A stretch of DNA of 16,238 nucleotides from JBKBYG01 sp046313435 (GCA_046313435.1 JBKBYG010000035.1:1-16238), one strand, 5' to 3'. Positions 8,145 to 15,799 are shown, counted from the stretch's first letter. Program-made: numbers and translations. Notes: generated from the sequence alone by a model not told the origin.

Positions 8145-8816
8145 TTAATTTATTGCTGAAATTAAATTATTTGTAATATCCTGAAAATTAGGTAAGGTTA
8201 AACTCTTTATGCTAGTATTTTGACTAATAAAACTAGAAAGAGTGTCTAATACTTTTTCTTCTAATTTTTTCTGAAACAATTCAAATTTTAAGGAAGTTAT
8301 TGAAGAATTAAGTTTTAAACTATCCAATAAATTTTGCAGGCTAACGTGATCAATTACTATTTGCATAACCGAAGATATAATTTTAAGACTCGACGTATTT
8401 TTGCTTAATGCTATAAAATCGCTTACTAAACGATAGAAATATTTATGGTCAGGTTGAAAATCTTTATCAACGTAAATAGTAATTGTGTTAATATTATGGT
8501 CTATTTCAGAATTAGGTAATATTTCTTTTAAAATATTTGCAGCAATTGAAGAATATAATGTTAAATTAGTAATTGATTTATTAGTTTGTAAAATTCTTTT
8601 TAGAATCTGATAAGATTTAGGATCTTTAAATTCTAAATCACTTCTAATTGAAAGCAACTCAATATTTTCATTTAGGTTTAATAATTTGGAAAAATATTGT
8701 TCTTCTTGTTCTTGCAATAAATCGTTAAGTTTATTACTGATCTCTACATCGATATCATAAAGACTATTTAGTAATATTTTAAATTCTTCCTGATCACTTA
8801 ATTCTTCTTCATTCAT
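8145..8816 (-). CDS. N-terminal fragment of the broken LRR gene
   Basis: This 223-residue piece has an acidic N terminus (MNEEELSDQEE) and LRR-like units around NKSITNLTL, NSSITSLKF and NTSIKSLTL spaced by roughly 30 residues or multiples of it. It has no signal peptide. It ends at TAA 8147-8145 in the middle of a repeat, and the same frame continues with LRR-compatible sequence, so the stop looks secondary. The start is ATG with a weak GAGAA upstream. If translated it would give an LRR fragment without the C-terminal domain. Confidence 0.55.
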   Translation of the reverse strand: MNEEELSDQEEFKILLNSLYDIDVEISNKLNDLLQEQEEQYFSKLLNLNENIELLSIRSDLEFKDPKSYQILKRILQTNKSITNLTLYSSIAANILKEILPNSEIDHNINTITIYVDKDFQPDHKYFYRLVSDFIALSKNTSSLKIISSVMQIVIDHVSLQNLLDSLKLNSSITSLKFELFQKKLEEKVLDTLSSFISQNTSIKSLTLPNFQDITNNLISAIN

Positions 8817-8928
8817 TATATTCTCATTTTTTAAATTATAGAGTATAATTATTAATTACTTTATATTGAACTCAATTTAAATTAAGAAATTATTTTTTAG
8901 AAAATTATTAAGGAGAAGTCGAGGATTT

Positions 8929-8955
8929 AGGATACTAGATTGTTACTAGTATCCT
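8929..8955. terminator. 10-bp stem-loop after the 9536-8967 gene
   Basis: AGGATACTAG (8929-8938) and CTAGTATCCT (8946-8955) pair perfectly around a 7-nt loop, 11 nt past the stop codon of the minus-strand gene. On the minus strand no T-run follows. On the plus strand TTTT overlaps the end of the stem, but no plus gene is nearby. It probably ends or protects the minus transcript. A protein-binding palindrome is the alternative. Confidence 0.45.
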
Positions 8956-8966
8956 TTTAAAGAAAA

Positions 8967-9536
8967 TTAAATAGCATCTAACACTGCTATGCTTGAAAAA
9001 TCATACCAGTTTTGCTCGCCAAGTGTTGGCACTTCAGCATCAATATATGCATGATCAAGAAAATCACCCATCACATTCTGATAATGTGTTTTATAATCAA
9101 ACATGAAACCAAGAATTGGTTTATCATAATACTCATTTAAAAATTTTGTTACTTCTCTTCCAGTATAGCTACCTTGATTTAGATCAGTAATTTTAAATTT
9201 AGTATCATTATAGTTATTAGTAGTATTATTTATTATAAATGTATCACCATCACCACCTATATAGTTTATTAAAGGAGTATTTTGTATTACATATTTAATC
9301 CCTAAAGCATAAGCTATAGACCATGCAACTGATAGCGCAGAACTTACCGCCCATTTTGCTACACCAAAAGTGCAATTTTTTAGTGGCTCTAAATTTTCAA
9401 AAAGAGCTGCCCAAGTAGTGTTTTGTTGACCTGCTAAAATATAATGCTTATATGGTTCATCATTAATTAAGCTTAATACTTCACCCTTCTTATATACTCT
9501 ATCCTCAACACTATATTGTATCCAATTTGTTCTCAT
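8967..9536 (-). CDS. Unknown protein with one long hydrophobic segment
   Basis: I recognise no family for this 189-residue protein. A hydrophobic stretch at about 58-85 (VAKWAVSSALSVAWSIAYAL...) could span the membrane. Before it lies a mixed, aromatic-rich part (NTTWAALFENLEPL). After it are GGDGD (94-98) and an Asn/Thr-rich run (INNTTNNYND), then an aromatic-rich, acidic C-terminal region. AGGA sits a few nt upstream of the ATG and supports the start. The gene is divergent from the glycosyltransferase-like gene, with a shared 173-bp regulatory region, and is followed by a stem-loop. It is probably an independently transcribed accessory gene. Confidence 0.65.
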   Translation of the reverse strand: MRTNWIQYSVEDRVYKKGEVLSLINDEPYKHYILAGQQNTTWAALFENLEPLKNCTFGVAKWAVSSALSVAWSIAYALGIKYVIQNTPLINYIGGDGDTFIINNTTNNYNDTKFKITDLNQGSYTGREVTKFLNEYYDKPILGFMFDYKTHYQNVMGDFLDHAYIDAEVPTLGEQNWYDFSSIAVLDAI

Positions 9537-9576
9537 TTTTTATCCTATTCAAGAATTATAAAATTATTAATTTTCT

Positions 9577-9606
9577 TTAATATAAATTAATTATTTTAAA
9601 TTGCAA
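9577..9606 (-). promoter_or_regulatory. Putative promoter of the 9536-8967 gene
   Basis: On the minus strand TTGCAA (9606-9601) and TATTAA (9582-9577) are 18 bp apart, about 40 nt before the start codon. Both hexamers are imperfect, and AT-rich DNA yields such matches by chance, so support is modest. Confidence 0.35.
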
Positions 9607-9614
9607 CTTTTTTT

Positions 9615-9633
9615 ATTATCATAATTTGATAAT
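9615..9633. promoter_or_regulatory. Inverted repeat between divergent genes, possible operator
   Basis: ATTATCA and TGATAAT pair around TAATT, midway between two divergent genes and between their putative promoters. Symmetry and position fit a regulator site. Composition makes chance a real alternative. Confidence 0.3.
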
Positions 9634-9650
9634 ACCACACCAAATTTTAT

Positions 9651-9678
9651 TTTACAATTCTTATTTCTTATATATAAA
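9651..9678 (+). promoter_or_regulatory. Putative promoter of the glycosyltransferase-like gene
   Basis: TTTACA (9651-9656) and TATAAA (9673-9678) are separated by 16 bp, each one or two bases from consensus. Initiation near 9685 would leave a leader of about 25 nt before the ATG at 9710. Confidence 0.45.
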
Positions 9679-9709
9679 TGTAATTTGTTAAATAATAATT
9701 TAAATTTAT

Positions 9710-10687
9710 ATGAAAAAATTTTTTAAAACAATTAGTTATCTTCTTTTAGCTTCTATAATATTAGTTGTGCTAGAATATGCAAGGCAAGGATTTGTTGAAG
9801 ATTTGTCGATGCAGCCATATGTATTTAATCAAGATGAAAGAGTTTCGCCTATATATTTAGTTTCATATGTTGATGGCCCAGAATATTTTTACCGCAATCA
9901 AAATGCGATGACCCATTATGCGATAAATAAAGGTATTGATTTTATTTTGAATTATAAAAAGCATCATATAAATTTAGAATTTTATGAGAAAAATAAAGAA
10001 ATATTTAGTGTAAAAACGGGTGGAGGCATGTGGCTATGGAAGCCTTATATAATATATGAAACTTTAAAAAATTCTCCTGAAAATTCTGTTATATTATATT
10101 TGGATGCAGCCTTCAAAATTAAAAAACATTTAAACCAATTCTTCAAACTTCTAGACTCTAATGACATTATTTTAGCTCATGATCATGATAGAAAAAATGG
10201 TTCTTTTGTCAAAGGTGATAGTTTTGCATTGCTTGACTGCGAAGATGAAGCATGCAGGAATGCTTCCCATATAATGAGCGGTGCAATTTTAGTCAAAAAC
10301 ACACCTTATTCAAGAGAATTTATTAAAAAATGGCTTGATGCTATGCAGGATATAAGAATATTGTCAAATGAACAATATGGTATTAAAGAGAATTATCCTG
10401 AATATAAATGGCATCATTTTGATCAATCTGTTTTGAGCTTAATTTATCATAAGAATCCAAGCAAAATAAAAATGATTGAGTTTGACGAATTATCAGAATA
10501 TTTTTCTTTGTTCCATAGGAAGCCTAGCAAAAGCTCACCTAATAAGGCTTGGTATAGCGTATATGGAATAGATCCTTTAATTAACTTCAATAAATACGGC
10601 AAAACTCTTCCCTCAACTAGTTTATTGAATATAGCGCCAGTAGTTTATATACGGAAAAAAATTATAGAATATTTCTTTCATGGATAA
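9710..10687 (+). CDS. Membrane-anchored glycosyltransferase-like protein (GT-A type)
   Basis: The 325-residue protein begins with a Lys-flanked hydrophobic helix (about 8-22, ISYLLLASIILVVLE), an uncleaved signal anchor that would put the rest outside the inner membrane, or a simple membrane tether. The body has GGGMWLWKP (104-112) followed by VILYLDAA (127-134). This W-L-W-K-P plus Y-L-D-A/G pattern is found in bacterial and eukaryotic nucleotide-sugar transferases with a degenerate DxD-type metal site. HHFDQSVLSLI (235-245) is a further typical element. Donor and acceptor are unknown; a surface glycan is the natural guess. There is no clear Shine-Dalgarno but a fair promoter lies upstream. 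The gene stands alone, followed by the repeat island. Confidence is good for the fold class and low for the reaction. Confidence 0.65.
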   Translation: MKKFFKTISYLLLASIILVVLEYARQGFVEDLSMQPYVFNQDERVSPIYLVSYVDGPEYFYRNQNAMTHYAINKGIDFILNYKKHHINLEFYEKNKEIFSVKTGGGMWLWKPYIIYETLKNSPENSVILYLDAAFKIKKHLNQFFKLLDSNDIILAHDHDRKNGSFVKGDSFALLDCEDEACRNASHIMSGAILVKNTPYSREFIKKWLDAMQDIRILSNEQYGIKENYPEYKWHHFDQSVLSLIYHKNPSKIKMIEFDELSEYFSLFHRKPSKSSPNKAWYSVYGIDPLINFNKYGKTLPSTSLLNIAPVVYIRKKIIEYFFHG

Positions 10688-10790
10688 CTATAATTATTTT
10701 AGTTGAATTTTGAGCATGGAGGCTAATTGCTGCGTAGATCTATATATTTGCATAATATATATAAATTAATGTTAGTTATGATACATGAAG

Positions 10791-10816
10791 AGATGCTGAA
10801 ACAAGTTCAGCATGAC
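10791..10816 (-). repeat. REP-like palindrome, copy A
   Basis: The core ATGCTGAA (10793-10800), loop ACAAG and TTCAGCAT (10806-10813) form an 8-bp stem. Its reverse complement (TCATGCTGAACTTGTTTCAG...) resembles a repeat I recall as widespread in bacterial genomes, including alphaproteobacteria. It lies opposite in orientation to the copy at 11016-11041. Confidence 0.65.
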
Positions 10817-10931
10817 ACTAGCTGCTGGACTTGCAATTATCATCCTTGACTTGTTTCAGCGTGACACTCGCCGGTAGACTTGTAATCATCATTTGAGCAT
10901 GACACTAGCTGCTGGACTTGCAATCATCATT
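10810..10931 (+). repeat. Three 35-nt direct repeats
   Basis: Copies lie at 10810-10844, 10859-10893 and 10897-10931. Copies 1 and 3 (GCATGACACTAGCTGCTGGA...) differ at only two positions. Copy 2 is more divergent (GCGTGACACTCGCCGGTAGA...). A fourth, shortened copy may begin at 10935. Start-to-start spacing is 49 and 38 nt. A degenerate REP core (CTTGTTTCAGC) sits between copies 1 and 2. Confidence 0.65.
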
Positions 10932-11015
10932 TAAGCGTAACATTGATTTTAACGCCTGGGGTCCAGGTCATTCATCCTGCACCATTTATACATGACACTA
11001 ACCTCAACGCCTGCG

Positions 11016-11047
11016 GTCATCCTGAACTTGTTTCAGGATCTTTTTTT
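11016..11047 (+). terminator. REP-like palindrome copy C, terminator-like on the plus strand
   Basis: ATCCTGAA (11019-11026) and TTCAGGAT (11032-11039) form a stem with loop CTTGT, followed by C and seven T's (11041-11047). This is a textbook intrinsic terminator shape for plus-strand transcription coming from the glycosyltransferase-like gene some 330 nt upstream. It is also a copy of the REP-like family. Confidence 0.6.
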
Positions 11048-11145
11048 AGGTCAATGTTTTTAATTACATATTGATCTACACAACAAGGATACGAGTAGCG
11101 AGGGCTACGAATAGCTAATGAGCGACAACCTTAGAAATTCAACTT

Positions 11146-11188
11146 AAAAAATATATAGAATGAATATTTAATTTTCATTCTATATATT
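11146..11188 (-). terminator. Rho-independent terminator of rpoD
   Basis: A 15-bp perfect stem (11150-11164 with 11174-11188, including ATAGAATGAA/TTCATTCTAT) with a 9-nt loop lies 10 nt after the rpoD stop. On the minus strand it is followed directly by a run of T's (11150-11146). It ends the lipid-kinase-like gene - dnaG - rpoD transcript. Confidence 0.8.
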
Positions 11189-11198
11189 ATTATATAAG

Positions 11199-13178
11199 TT
11201 AGGTATTTAGAAATCCTCTGAGTTTTCTTGAGCGACTTGGGTGTTTTAACTTTCTTAATGCTTTTGCTTCAATTTGTCTAATACGTTCACGTGTTACAGA
11301 AAATTGCTGACCTACTTCCTCTAAAGTGTGATCAGTATTCATCCCAATACCAAATCTCATTCTTAAAACCCTTTCCTCTCTTGGCGTTAAGCTTGAAAGT
11401 ATTCGGGTAGTAGTTTCTCTAAGATTTGATAAAATAGCTGCATCGACAGGAAGAACAGCATTTTTATCCTCAATAAAGTCTCCAAGGAAACTACCATCAT
11501 CATCATTACCTACAGGGCTTTCAAGACTAACTGGCTCTTTAGCAATCTTCATTACCTTTCTTACTTTTTCTACAGGCATAGAAAGTTTTTCGGCAATTTC
11601 ATTAGGTGTAGGTTCGTAACCAAGTTCATGAACCATTTGTCTTGATGTGCGAATAATTTTATTGATTGTTTCAATCATATGAACCGGTATACGGATGGTT
11701 TTTGCTTGGTCAGCAATAGCACGTGTAATCGCTTGTCTTATCCACCATGTTGCATATGTTGAAAATTTATACCCCTTCCTATATTCAAATTTATCAACGG
11801 CTTTCATTAATCCAATGTTTCCTTCTTGAATCAAATCTAAAAATTGAAGGCCGCGATTAGAATATTTCTTTGCAATAGATATAACAAGTCTTAAATTAGC
11901 TTCAATCATCTCTTTCTTAGCTTTAGAAGCTGATCTTTCACCTTTTTGAACTGCATGCACTAATTGCTTAAATTCTTTAATAGGTATGCCCATTTCAATT
12001 GCAATATTTTTAACTTCGTCTCTTACATTGTTAATTTTTTGCAAGTTGTTTTCTACAAAATCTTTCCATCCTTTTTCCTTAAGATTTTTAACTTTTTCAA
12101 TCCAATCATTATCAATTTCATGAGTTAAATAGTTATTGAGAAAACTTTTTCTATCAATTTTACATGATTCGGCGGCTTTTAAAAGACTACCTTCAATGCT
12201 TATAAGCTTTTTGTTAACAGAATATAGGCGCTCAAGCATTAACTCAATTGCCTTTTCATTTATATATATACTTTTAACTATTGAAGCTAGCTCCTTACTA
12301 AGCTTTTTAAATTTAGCATTATCAATTTTATTATCAGTTTTATTTAAAACATTTGCTAAACGTTCTTCATGAATTGCAAGTAATTCTTCACCGAGTGGCA
12401 CAATTTTACTAAGTGTATCAAGTATACCAGGTAATAAATTACTTTCCAAAGCTATTAAAGAAGGATTAGCTTCTTCATTATATGACTCATCATATTCTTT
12501 TTCTTCAGATCCCTCTTCATTTTCAGAGTCTTCTACTTCTTCTTCATCTTGTTCGAATTCATTTATTACAACACCAGTAGGGTTTTCCTCATTGAATTCT
12601 CCTTCAAAATTTGCACTTTGAGTTGCATCAATATCAATTACCTCTCTAAGCAAAATTTTCTCATTTATTAGATCCTCGTACCACGAAATGAATTGTTTCA
12701 TAGCAAGGGGGCTCTCGCAAAGAGCCTCAATCATTATTTCTTTTCCCTCTTCGATTCTTTTAGCAATCTCAATCTCACCTTCACGCGACAATAATTCTAC
12801 ACTTCCCATGTCACGCAAATACATTCTTACAGGATCGTCTGTTTTCCCAAATTCTTCTTCTGCCTCTTCATCATCGAAAACATCTTCTTCGCTTTCCATA
12901 GAAAACTCTTTTTCTTCATTCAATTCATCTTCACTTTCGATTATTTGAATTCCTGATTCATTGATAATTACCATTGCTGTATCAATTTGTTCAGAAGTAA
13001 GTTGTTCATGAGGAAGCAAATTATTTATTTCATCATAAGTTAAAAAACCTTTTACTTTTCCATGATTAAGTAATTTTTTAATAGATGCAAGCACAGTACT
13101 CGGCAATGCATTATTTGATTCTGTTGTTTTATTTTCAGAAGATTCTGCTTGTTCAGCATTATTCGTTTTATTTGCCAT
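11199..13178 (-). CDS. rpoD: RNA polymerase primary sigma factor RpoD (sigma-70)
   Basis: This is the housekeeping sigma factor that directs RNA polymerase to -35/-10 promoters. The 659 residues contain region 1.1 (about 25-80), region 1.2 (DDPVRMYLRDMGSVELLSRE, 114-133), a long non-conserved region rich in acidic residues (about 150-390, e.g. EEEVEDSENEEGSEEKEYDE), and region 2 from about 424 (EANLRLVISIAKKYSNRGLQ at 426-445, then KFSTYATWWIRQAITRAIAD at 471-490 for -10 recognition and melting). Region 3 spans 500-575, and region 4 has the -35 helix-turn-helix TLEEVGQQFSVTRERIRQIE (618-637). All key elements are intact. AAGGAAA just before the ATG supports the start. It lies 84 bp downstream of dnaG and is closed by a strong terminator. 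An AAAGTT/AACTTT stem (13207-13222) in the dnaG-rpoD gap might modulate read-through, but it is weak. Confidence 0.98.
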   Translation of the reverse strand: MANKTNNAEQAESSENKTTESNNALPSTVLASIKKLLNHGKVKGFLTYDEINNLLPHEQLTSEQIDTAMVIINESGIQIIESEDELNEEKEFSMESEEDVFDDEEAEEEFGKTDDPVRMYLRDMGSVELLSREGEIEIAKRIEEGKEIMIEALCESPLAMKQFISWYEDLINEKILLREVIDIDATQSANFEGEFNEENPTGVVINEFEQDEEEVEDSENEEGSEEKEYDESYNEEANPSLIALESNLLPGILDTLSKIVPLGEELLAIHEERLANVLNKTDNKIDNAKFKKLSKELASIVKSIYINEKAIELMLERLYSVNKKLISIEGSLLKAAESCKIDRKSFLNNYLTHEIDNDWIEKVKNLKEKGWKDFVENNLQKINNVRDEVKNIAIEMGIPIKEFKQLVHAVQKGERSASKAKKEMIEANLRLVISIAKKYSNRGLQFLDLIQEGNIGLMKAVDKFEYRKGYKFSTYATWWIRQAITRAIADQAKTIRIPVHMIETINKIIRTSRQMVHELGYEPTPNEIAEKLSMPVEKVRKVMKIAKEPVSLESPVGNDDDGSFLGDFIEDKNAVLPVDAAILSNLRETTTRILSSLTPREERVLRMRFGIGMNTDHTLEEVGQQFSVTRERIRQIEAKALRKLKHPSRSRKLRGFLNT

Positions 13179-13262
13179 AATTTCCTTAAGCCTAAAATTT
13201 CTAAAAAGTTTGAAAGAACTTTATTTTATTTGTATTAATTTATCGTTTAAAAACAAAAGCAA

Positions 13263-15077
13263 TCAAATAAATTCTTCCGTAGTCTTAATTATATATTGTT
13301 CTAGATCCATAATTTGTACTTCTAAAGCAAGTGCTTTCTCTAAAGATTCATATGTTAGTAAGTTCAACGCTTTCTGTCTCTCTTTATGAAGTAAAGCTAT
13401 ATGGTATTTACTAATACTACAAATCCAAAGTGATTTAATTTCTTTATAATCCCCTTTTATGGTAAATAAATTTGAACTTACATTATATAAGTAATTAAGA
13501 TCGTATGTAAATTCCATTTTTTCAAGAGAGATCTCTAAATTTTTTCTAAATTCTTCTTTGTTTGTTTCTTCGATATTGATAAAATTTTTAGTTTGTAGAA
13601 TAGCAATGCGCAATTTGTCAAGAGAAGAATTTTCTAATTCTAGTAAAGTAAATTCTTCTTCAATATAATGATCATCTAATAATGTCGGATAATTTAGTAT
13701 TAATGTAAATAAATTAAGTTCGCAACGTTCAATATTATCCATTTGAATATTAATTGATTTGAGCAATTCGTTTTTAGAAGTTTTTAAAGAATTGGTTTTC
13801 TTAAAATTATTTTTTCTTTTTAAATTTTCCCATATTTTTTCTAAAAAATAACTACGATAATTTGATTTTACTTTTGAATCATTTATTTTTTCTGTAATTG
13901 CTAGCAGATTATTTTCACATAAAGCTTTTTGTTCAGGTGTTGGAGGAAGCTTCAATTGACTATATTCCTGCTTCCACAAAACTTCAGATAATGGTTCTGC
14001 CTCATTAAGTAGCTTTTCCATAAAGTTTTTTCCATGATGTTTGATGATTTCATCAGGATCTTGATTATCTGGTAATGTTACAAAACGCAATGAACATCCT
14101 GCCTTTAAAACCGGTAGCACAATATCTGAAACTCTTTTCATAGCATTTTGTCCTGCACGATCTCCATCTAAACATATAATAGGCTCAGGAGCCATTTTCC
14201 ATAGGTTTTTTATATGAAATTCCGTAATAGCCGTGCCTAAACTTGCAACTGTTTCAGTAAATCCGGCCATATGCATTGCAATAACATCCATATATCCTTC
14301 AACTATAATTATTCTTTTATTTTTGAAAGCAGTTTCTTTAGCAAAATTTTCTCCATAAAGAATTTCACCTTTTTTAAATAATATTGTTTCAGGAGAATTT
14401 AAATATTTTGGTTGTTCATCACCTAATGATCTTCCTCCAAATCCTAACACCTTATTATATTTATTAAAAATTGGGAAAATTATGCGAGATCTAAATCTAT
14501 CATAAGAATTTTTATTCTCTGGTAATATTGTTAGTCCGCACTCAATCATCTGCCGTTCGGAAACACCATTTTTTAATAAATGATTCTTTAATCCATTGCC
14601 TGCTGGGGCATATCCAATAGAGAATTTTTTTATAGCTTCATCGCTAATATTTCGTTTTTTTAAATAATCTTTTGCAGCATACCCATTTGAACTTGATAAT
14701 TGTTCGATATACCATTTAGTAGCAATTTCTAAAAGATGCTCTAAATTCTTTATTTCCTTTCTTTGATCTTGATTGATATTATTTTCTTTTGGAAGCTCAA
14801 TACCTGCTTCCTCTGCTAATGACTTAACCGCTTCAATAAAGCTTAATCCTTTAGTATCAGTAAGGAATTTTACTATGTCTCCATGAGCATTACATCCAAA
14901 GCAGTGATAAAATTGTTTTTCATCATTTACTGTAAAAGAAGGTGTTTTTTCATTATGGAATGGACAAAGTCCTAAATATTCTCTCCCCTTACGAATAAGC
15001 TTTGTTTTCCTTGCGACTATTTCTGAAATAGAAATATTATTGCGTAATTTTTCAATAAATTCAGAAGATATATGCAT
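13263..15077 (-). CDS. dnaG: DNA primase DnaG
   Basis: DnaG synthesises RNA primers at the replication fork in contact with the DnaB helicase. The 604-residue length is standard. The N-terminal CHC2 zinc-binding domain uses C38, H41, C59 and C62 (CPFHNEKTPSF, then FYHCFGCNAHGD). The catalytic core has YLNSPET...LYG (225-241) and a TOPRIM domain with IIIVEGYMDVIAMH (256-269, E260) and CLDGDRAGQ (302-310, D304 and D306). The last ~170 residues are the less conserved helicase-binding region. No Shine-Dalgarno precedes the ATG, but the upstream gene ends only 8 bp away, so translation is probably coupled. Adjacent dnaG and rpoD are the classic macromolecular-synthesis operon, here without rpsU. 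Confidence 0.98.
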   Translation of the reverse strand: MHISSEFIEKLRNNISISEIVARKTKLIRKGREYLGLCPFHNEKTPSFTVNDEKQFYHCFGCNAHGDIVKFLTDTKGLSFIEAVKSLAEEAGIELPKENNINQDQRKEIKNLEHLLEIATKWYIEQLSSSNGYAAKDYLKKRNISDEAIKKFSIGYAPAGNGLKNHLLKNGVSERQMIECGLTILPENKNSYDRFRSRIIFPIFNKYNKVLGFGGRSLGDEQPKYLNSPETILFKKGEILYGENFAKETAFKNKRIIIVEGYMDVIAMHMAGFTETVASLGTAITEFHIKNLWKMAPEPIICLDGDRAGQNAMKRVSDIVLPVLKAGCSLRFVTLPDNQDPDEIIKHHGKNFMEKLLNEAEPLSEVLWKQEYSQLKLPPTPEQKALCENNLLAITEKINDSKVKSNYRSYFLEKIWENLKRKNNFKKTNSLKTSKNELLKSINIQMDNIERCELNLFTLILNYPTLLDDHYIEEEFTLLELENSSLDKLRIAILQTKNFINIEETNKEEFRKNLEISLEKMEFTYDLNYLYNVSSNLFTIKGDYKEIKSLWICSISKYHIALLHKERQKALNLLTYESLEKALALEVQIMDLEQYIIKTTEEFI

Positions 15078-15085
15078 TTTAAAAT

Positions 15086-15688
15086 TTATAAAAATATTGT
15101 TAAAGTTAGCGCAATTAAAAAAGGAATCAAAAAATTGTCATTTATACCGATTTTTTTTGAAAATAATTCAACAATTGCAGATATTAATATAATAAAAAAT
15201 GTTATTATATAATATTTAATTCCTTTTGAAGAATAAAAACCTATAGTAAATAATACTAATAATCCTGAACATATAAAAGCTAAAAATCCTTCTAAAGTTT
15301 TATTATCAGAAATTATAATTTTACCAAATTTTTTTCCAAATAAGGCTGCAATCGGATCTGATACTATTAACACAGAAATTGCTAAAATTGCATTAAATTT
15401 AGAAAAAAATAATATTGTCATAAAACATGCTAAAAGTAAATAACTTCCATCACTAATTATCCTTGTTTTTTCTTCTTCACGTAAAATATTTTTAAAAAAC
15501 TTATTATATAAAGATTTTAATATAGGATTATATCTTTTTAATATTTCTAATATTATAGCTAATGAAGTTATTATAAACATAATGATAATCATTAGTTTTT
15601 TATCTAAGTAAGAATATATTATCGGTATCCAAATAAAAGATAAATGTATTGTTTTACGTAATAATTCGTTTTTTAAAGGCAAGTTCAT
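15086..15688 (-). CDS. CTP-dependent lipid kinase-like membrane protein (dolichol/phytol/diacylglycerol kinase family)
   Basis: This small polytopic membrane protein (200 residues, about six hydrophobic segments) carries the family signatures: ELLRKTIHLS (8-17) at the start, SDPIAALFGKKFG (110-122), KTLEGFLAFICSG (130-142) and GINDNFLIPF (181-190). Members related to yeast Sec59, Dgk1 and plant VTE5 phosphorylate a lipid alcohol using CTP. The bacterial substrate is uncertain and could be diacylglycerol or a polyprenol. The conserved Asp, Lys, Glu and Asn motifs are all present, so it is probably active. AGGG four nt before the ATG supports the start. It is the first gene of the cluster with dnaG (8-bp gap) and rpoD. 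A minus-strand TATAAT at 15734-15729 may be its -10, but no good -35 was found. Confidence 0.75.
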   Translation of the reverse strand: MNLPLKNELLRKTIHLSFIWIPIIYSYLDKKLMIIIMFIITSLAIILEILKRYNPILKSLYNKFFKNILREEEKTRIISDGSYLLLACFMTILFFSKFNAILAISVLIVSDPIAALFGKKFGKIIISDNKTLEGFLAFICSGLLVLFTIGFYSSKGIKYYIITFFIILISAIVELFSKKIGINDNFLIPFLIALTLTIFL

Positions 15689-15799
15689 TTACCCTAATAT
15701 GTATAAAATAAAATCTATTTTTTTATGTATTATAATTCATAAATTACTGAAAAAATACCCTTATAAAGAAAAAAAATCTTAAATTTATAAATATAGTTC

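Larger units (their letters stand above)
6674..8816 (-). pseudogene. Broken LRR gene, paralog of 197-2083
   Basis: Read on the minus strand, this is one ancestral gene of about 714 codons in three frames. It starts with ATG 8816-8814 and runs to TAA 8147-8145. The same frame then continues for 34 sense codons (NDSIEDLTYLQEGF...) to TAA 8045-8043. At a run of six A's (minus strand, 8052-8047) the coding sense shifts frame and continues as KKLRTNFSATENSEKL... to a TAG near 7930. A second shift near 7930-7945 leads into ELDNLFALKLADAI..., which joins the long last fragment ending at 6674. All pieces have LRR character. The last fragment matches the intact paralog in the VEEG segment and throughout the C-terminal domain. 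One stop plus two frameshifts points to decay rather than a sequencing slip, although either shift alone could be an error. Confidence 0.8.
10697..11149. repeat. GC-richer intergenic repeat island with inverted-repeat ends
   Basis: This fills the gap between the glycosyltransferase-like gene and rpoD and holds no credible coding frame. The left end reads TTTTAGTTGAATTT (10697-10710) then TTGCTGCGTAGATC (10727-10740). The right end, as reverse complement, reads TTTTAAGTTGAATTT (11149-11135) then TTGTTGTGTAGATC (11086-11073). The two ends are thus imperfect inverted copies, the right one longer by about 30-35 nt. Between them lie REP-like palindromes and direct repeats, with G+C near 43% at 10801-10860 against roughly a quarter elsewhere. 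This suits a nonautonomous repetitive element or nested insertions. No target-site duplication was recognised. Confidence 0.6.

Noticed and set aside
10810..10931. CRISPR array
   Set aside because: Three 35-nt repeats only, with gaps of 14 and 3 nt and a divergent middle copy, and no cas genes. The spacing is wrong for spacers.
10697..11149. Insertion sequence
   Set aside because: Inverted ends are present but no transposase frame or remnant is seen, so it is recorded only as a repeat island.
12136..12948. Antisense open frames within rpoD
   Set aside because: Ser-rich, low-complexity translations on the strand opposite a well-conserved gene, created by its acidic and Lys-rich codons.
13205..13222. 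Attenuator between dnaG and rpoD
   Set aside because: The AAAGTT/AACTTT stem is six A/T-rich pairs with only a short T-run. It is too weak to claim as a terminator on sequence alone.
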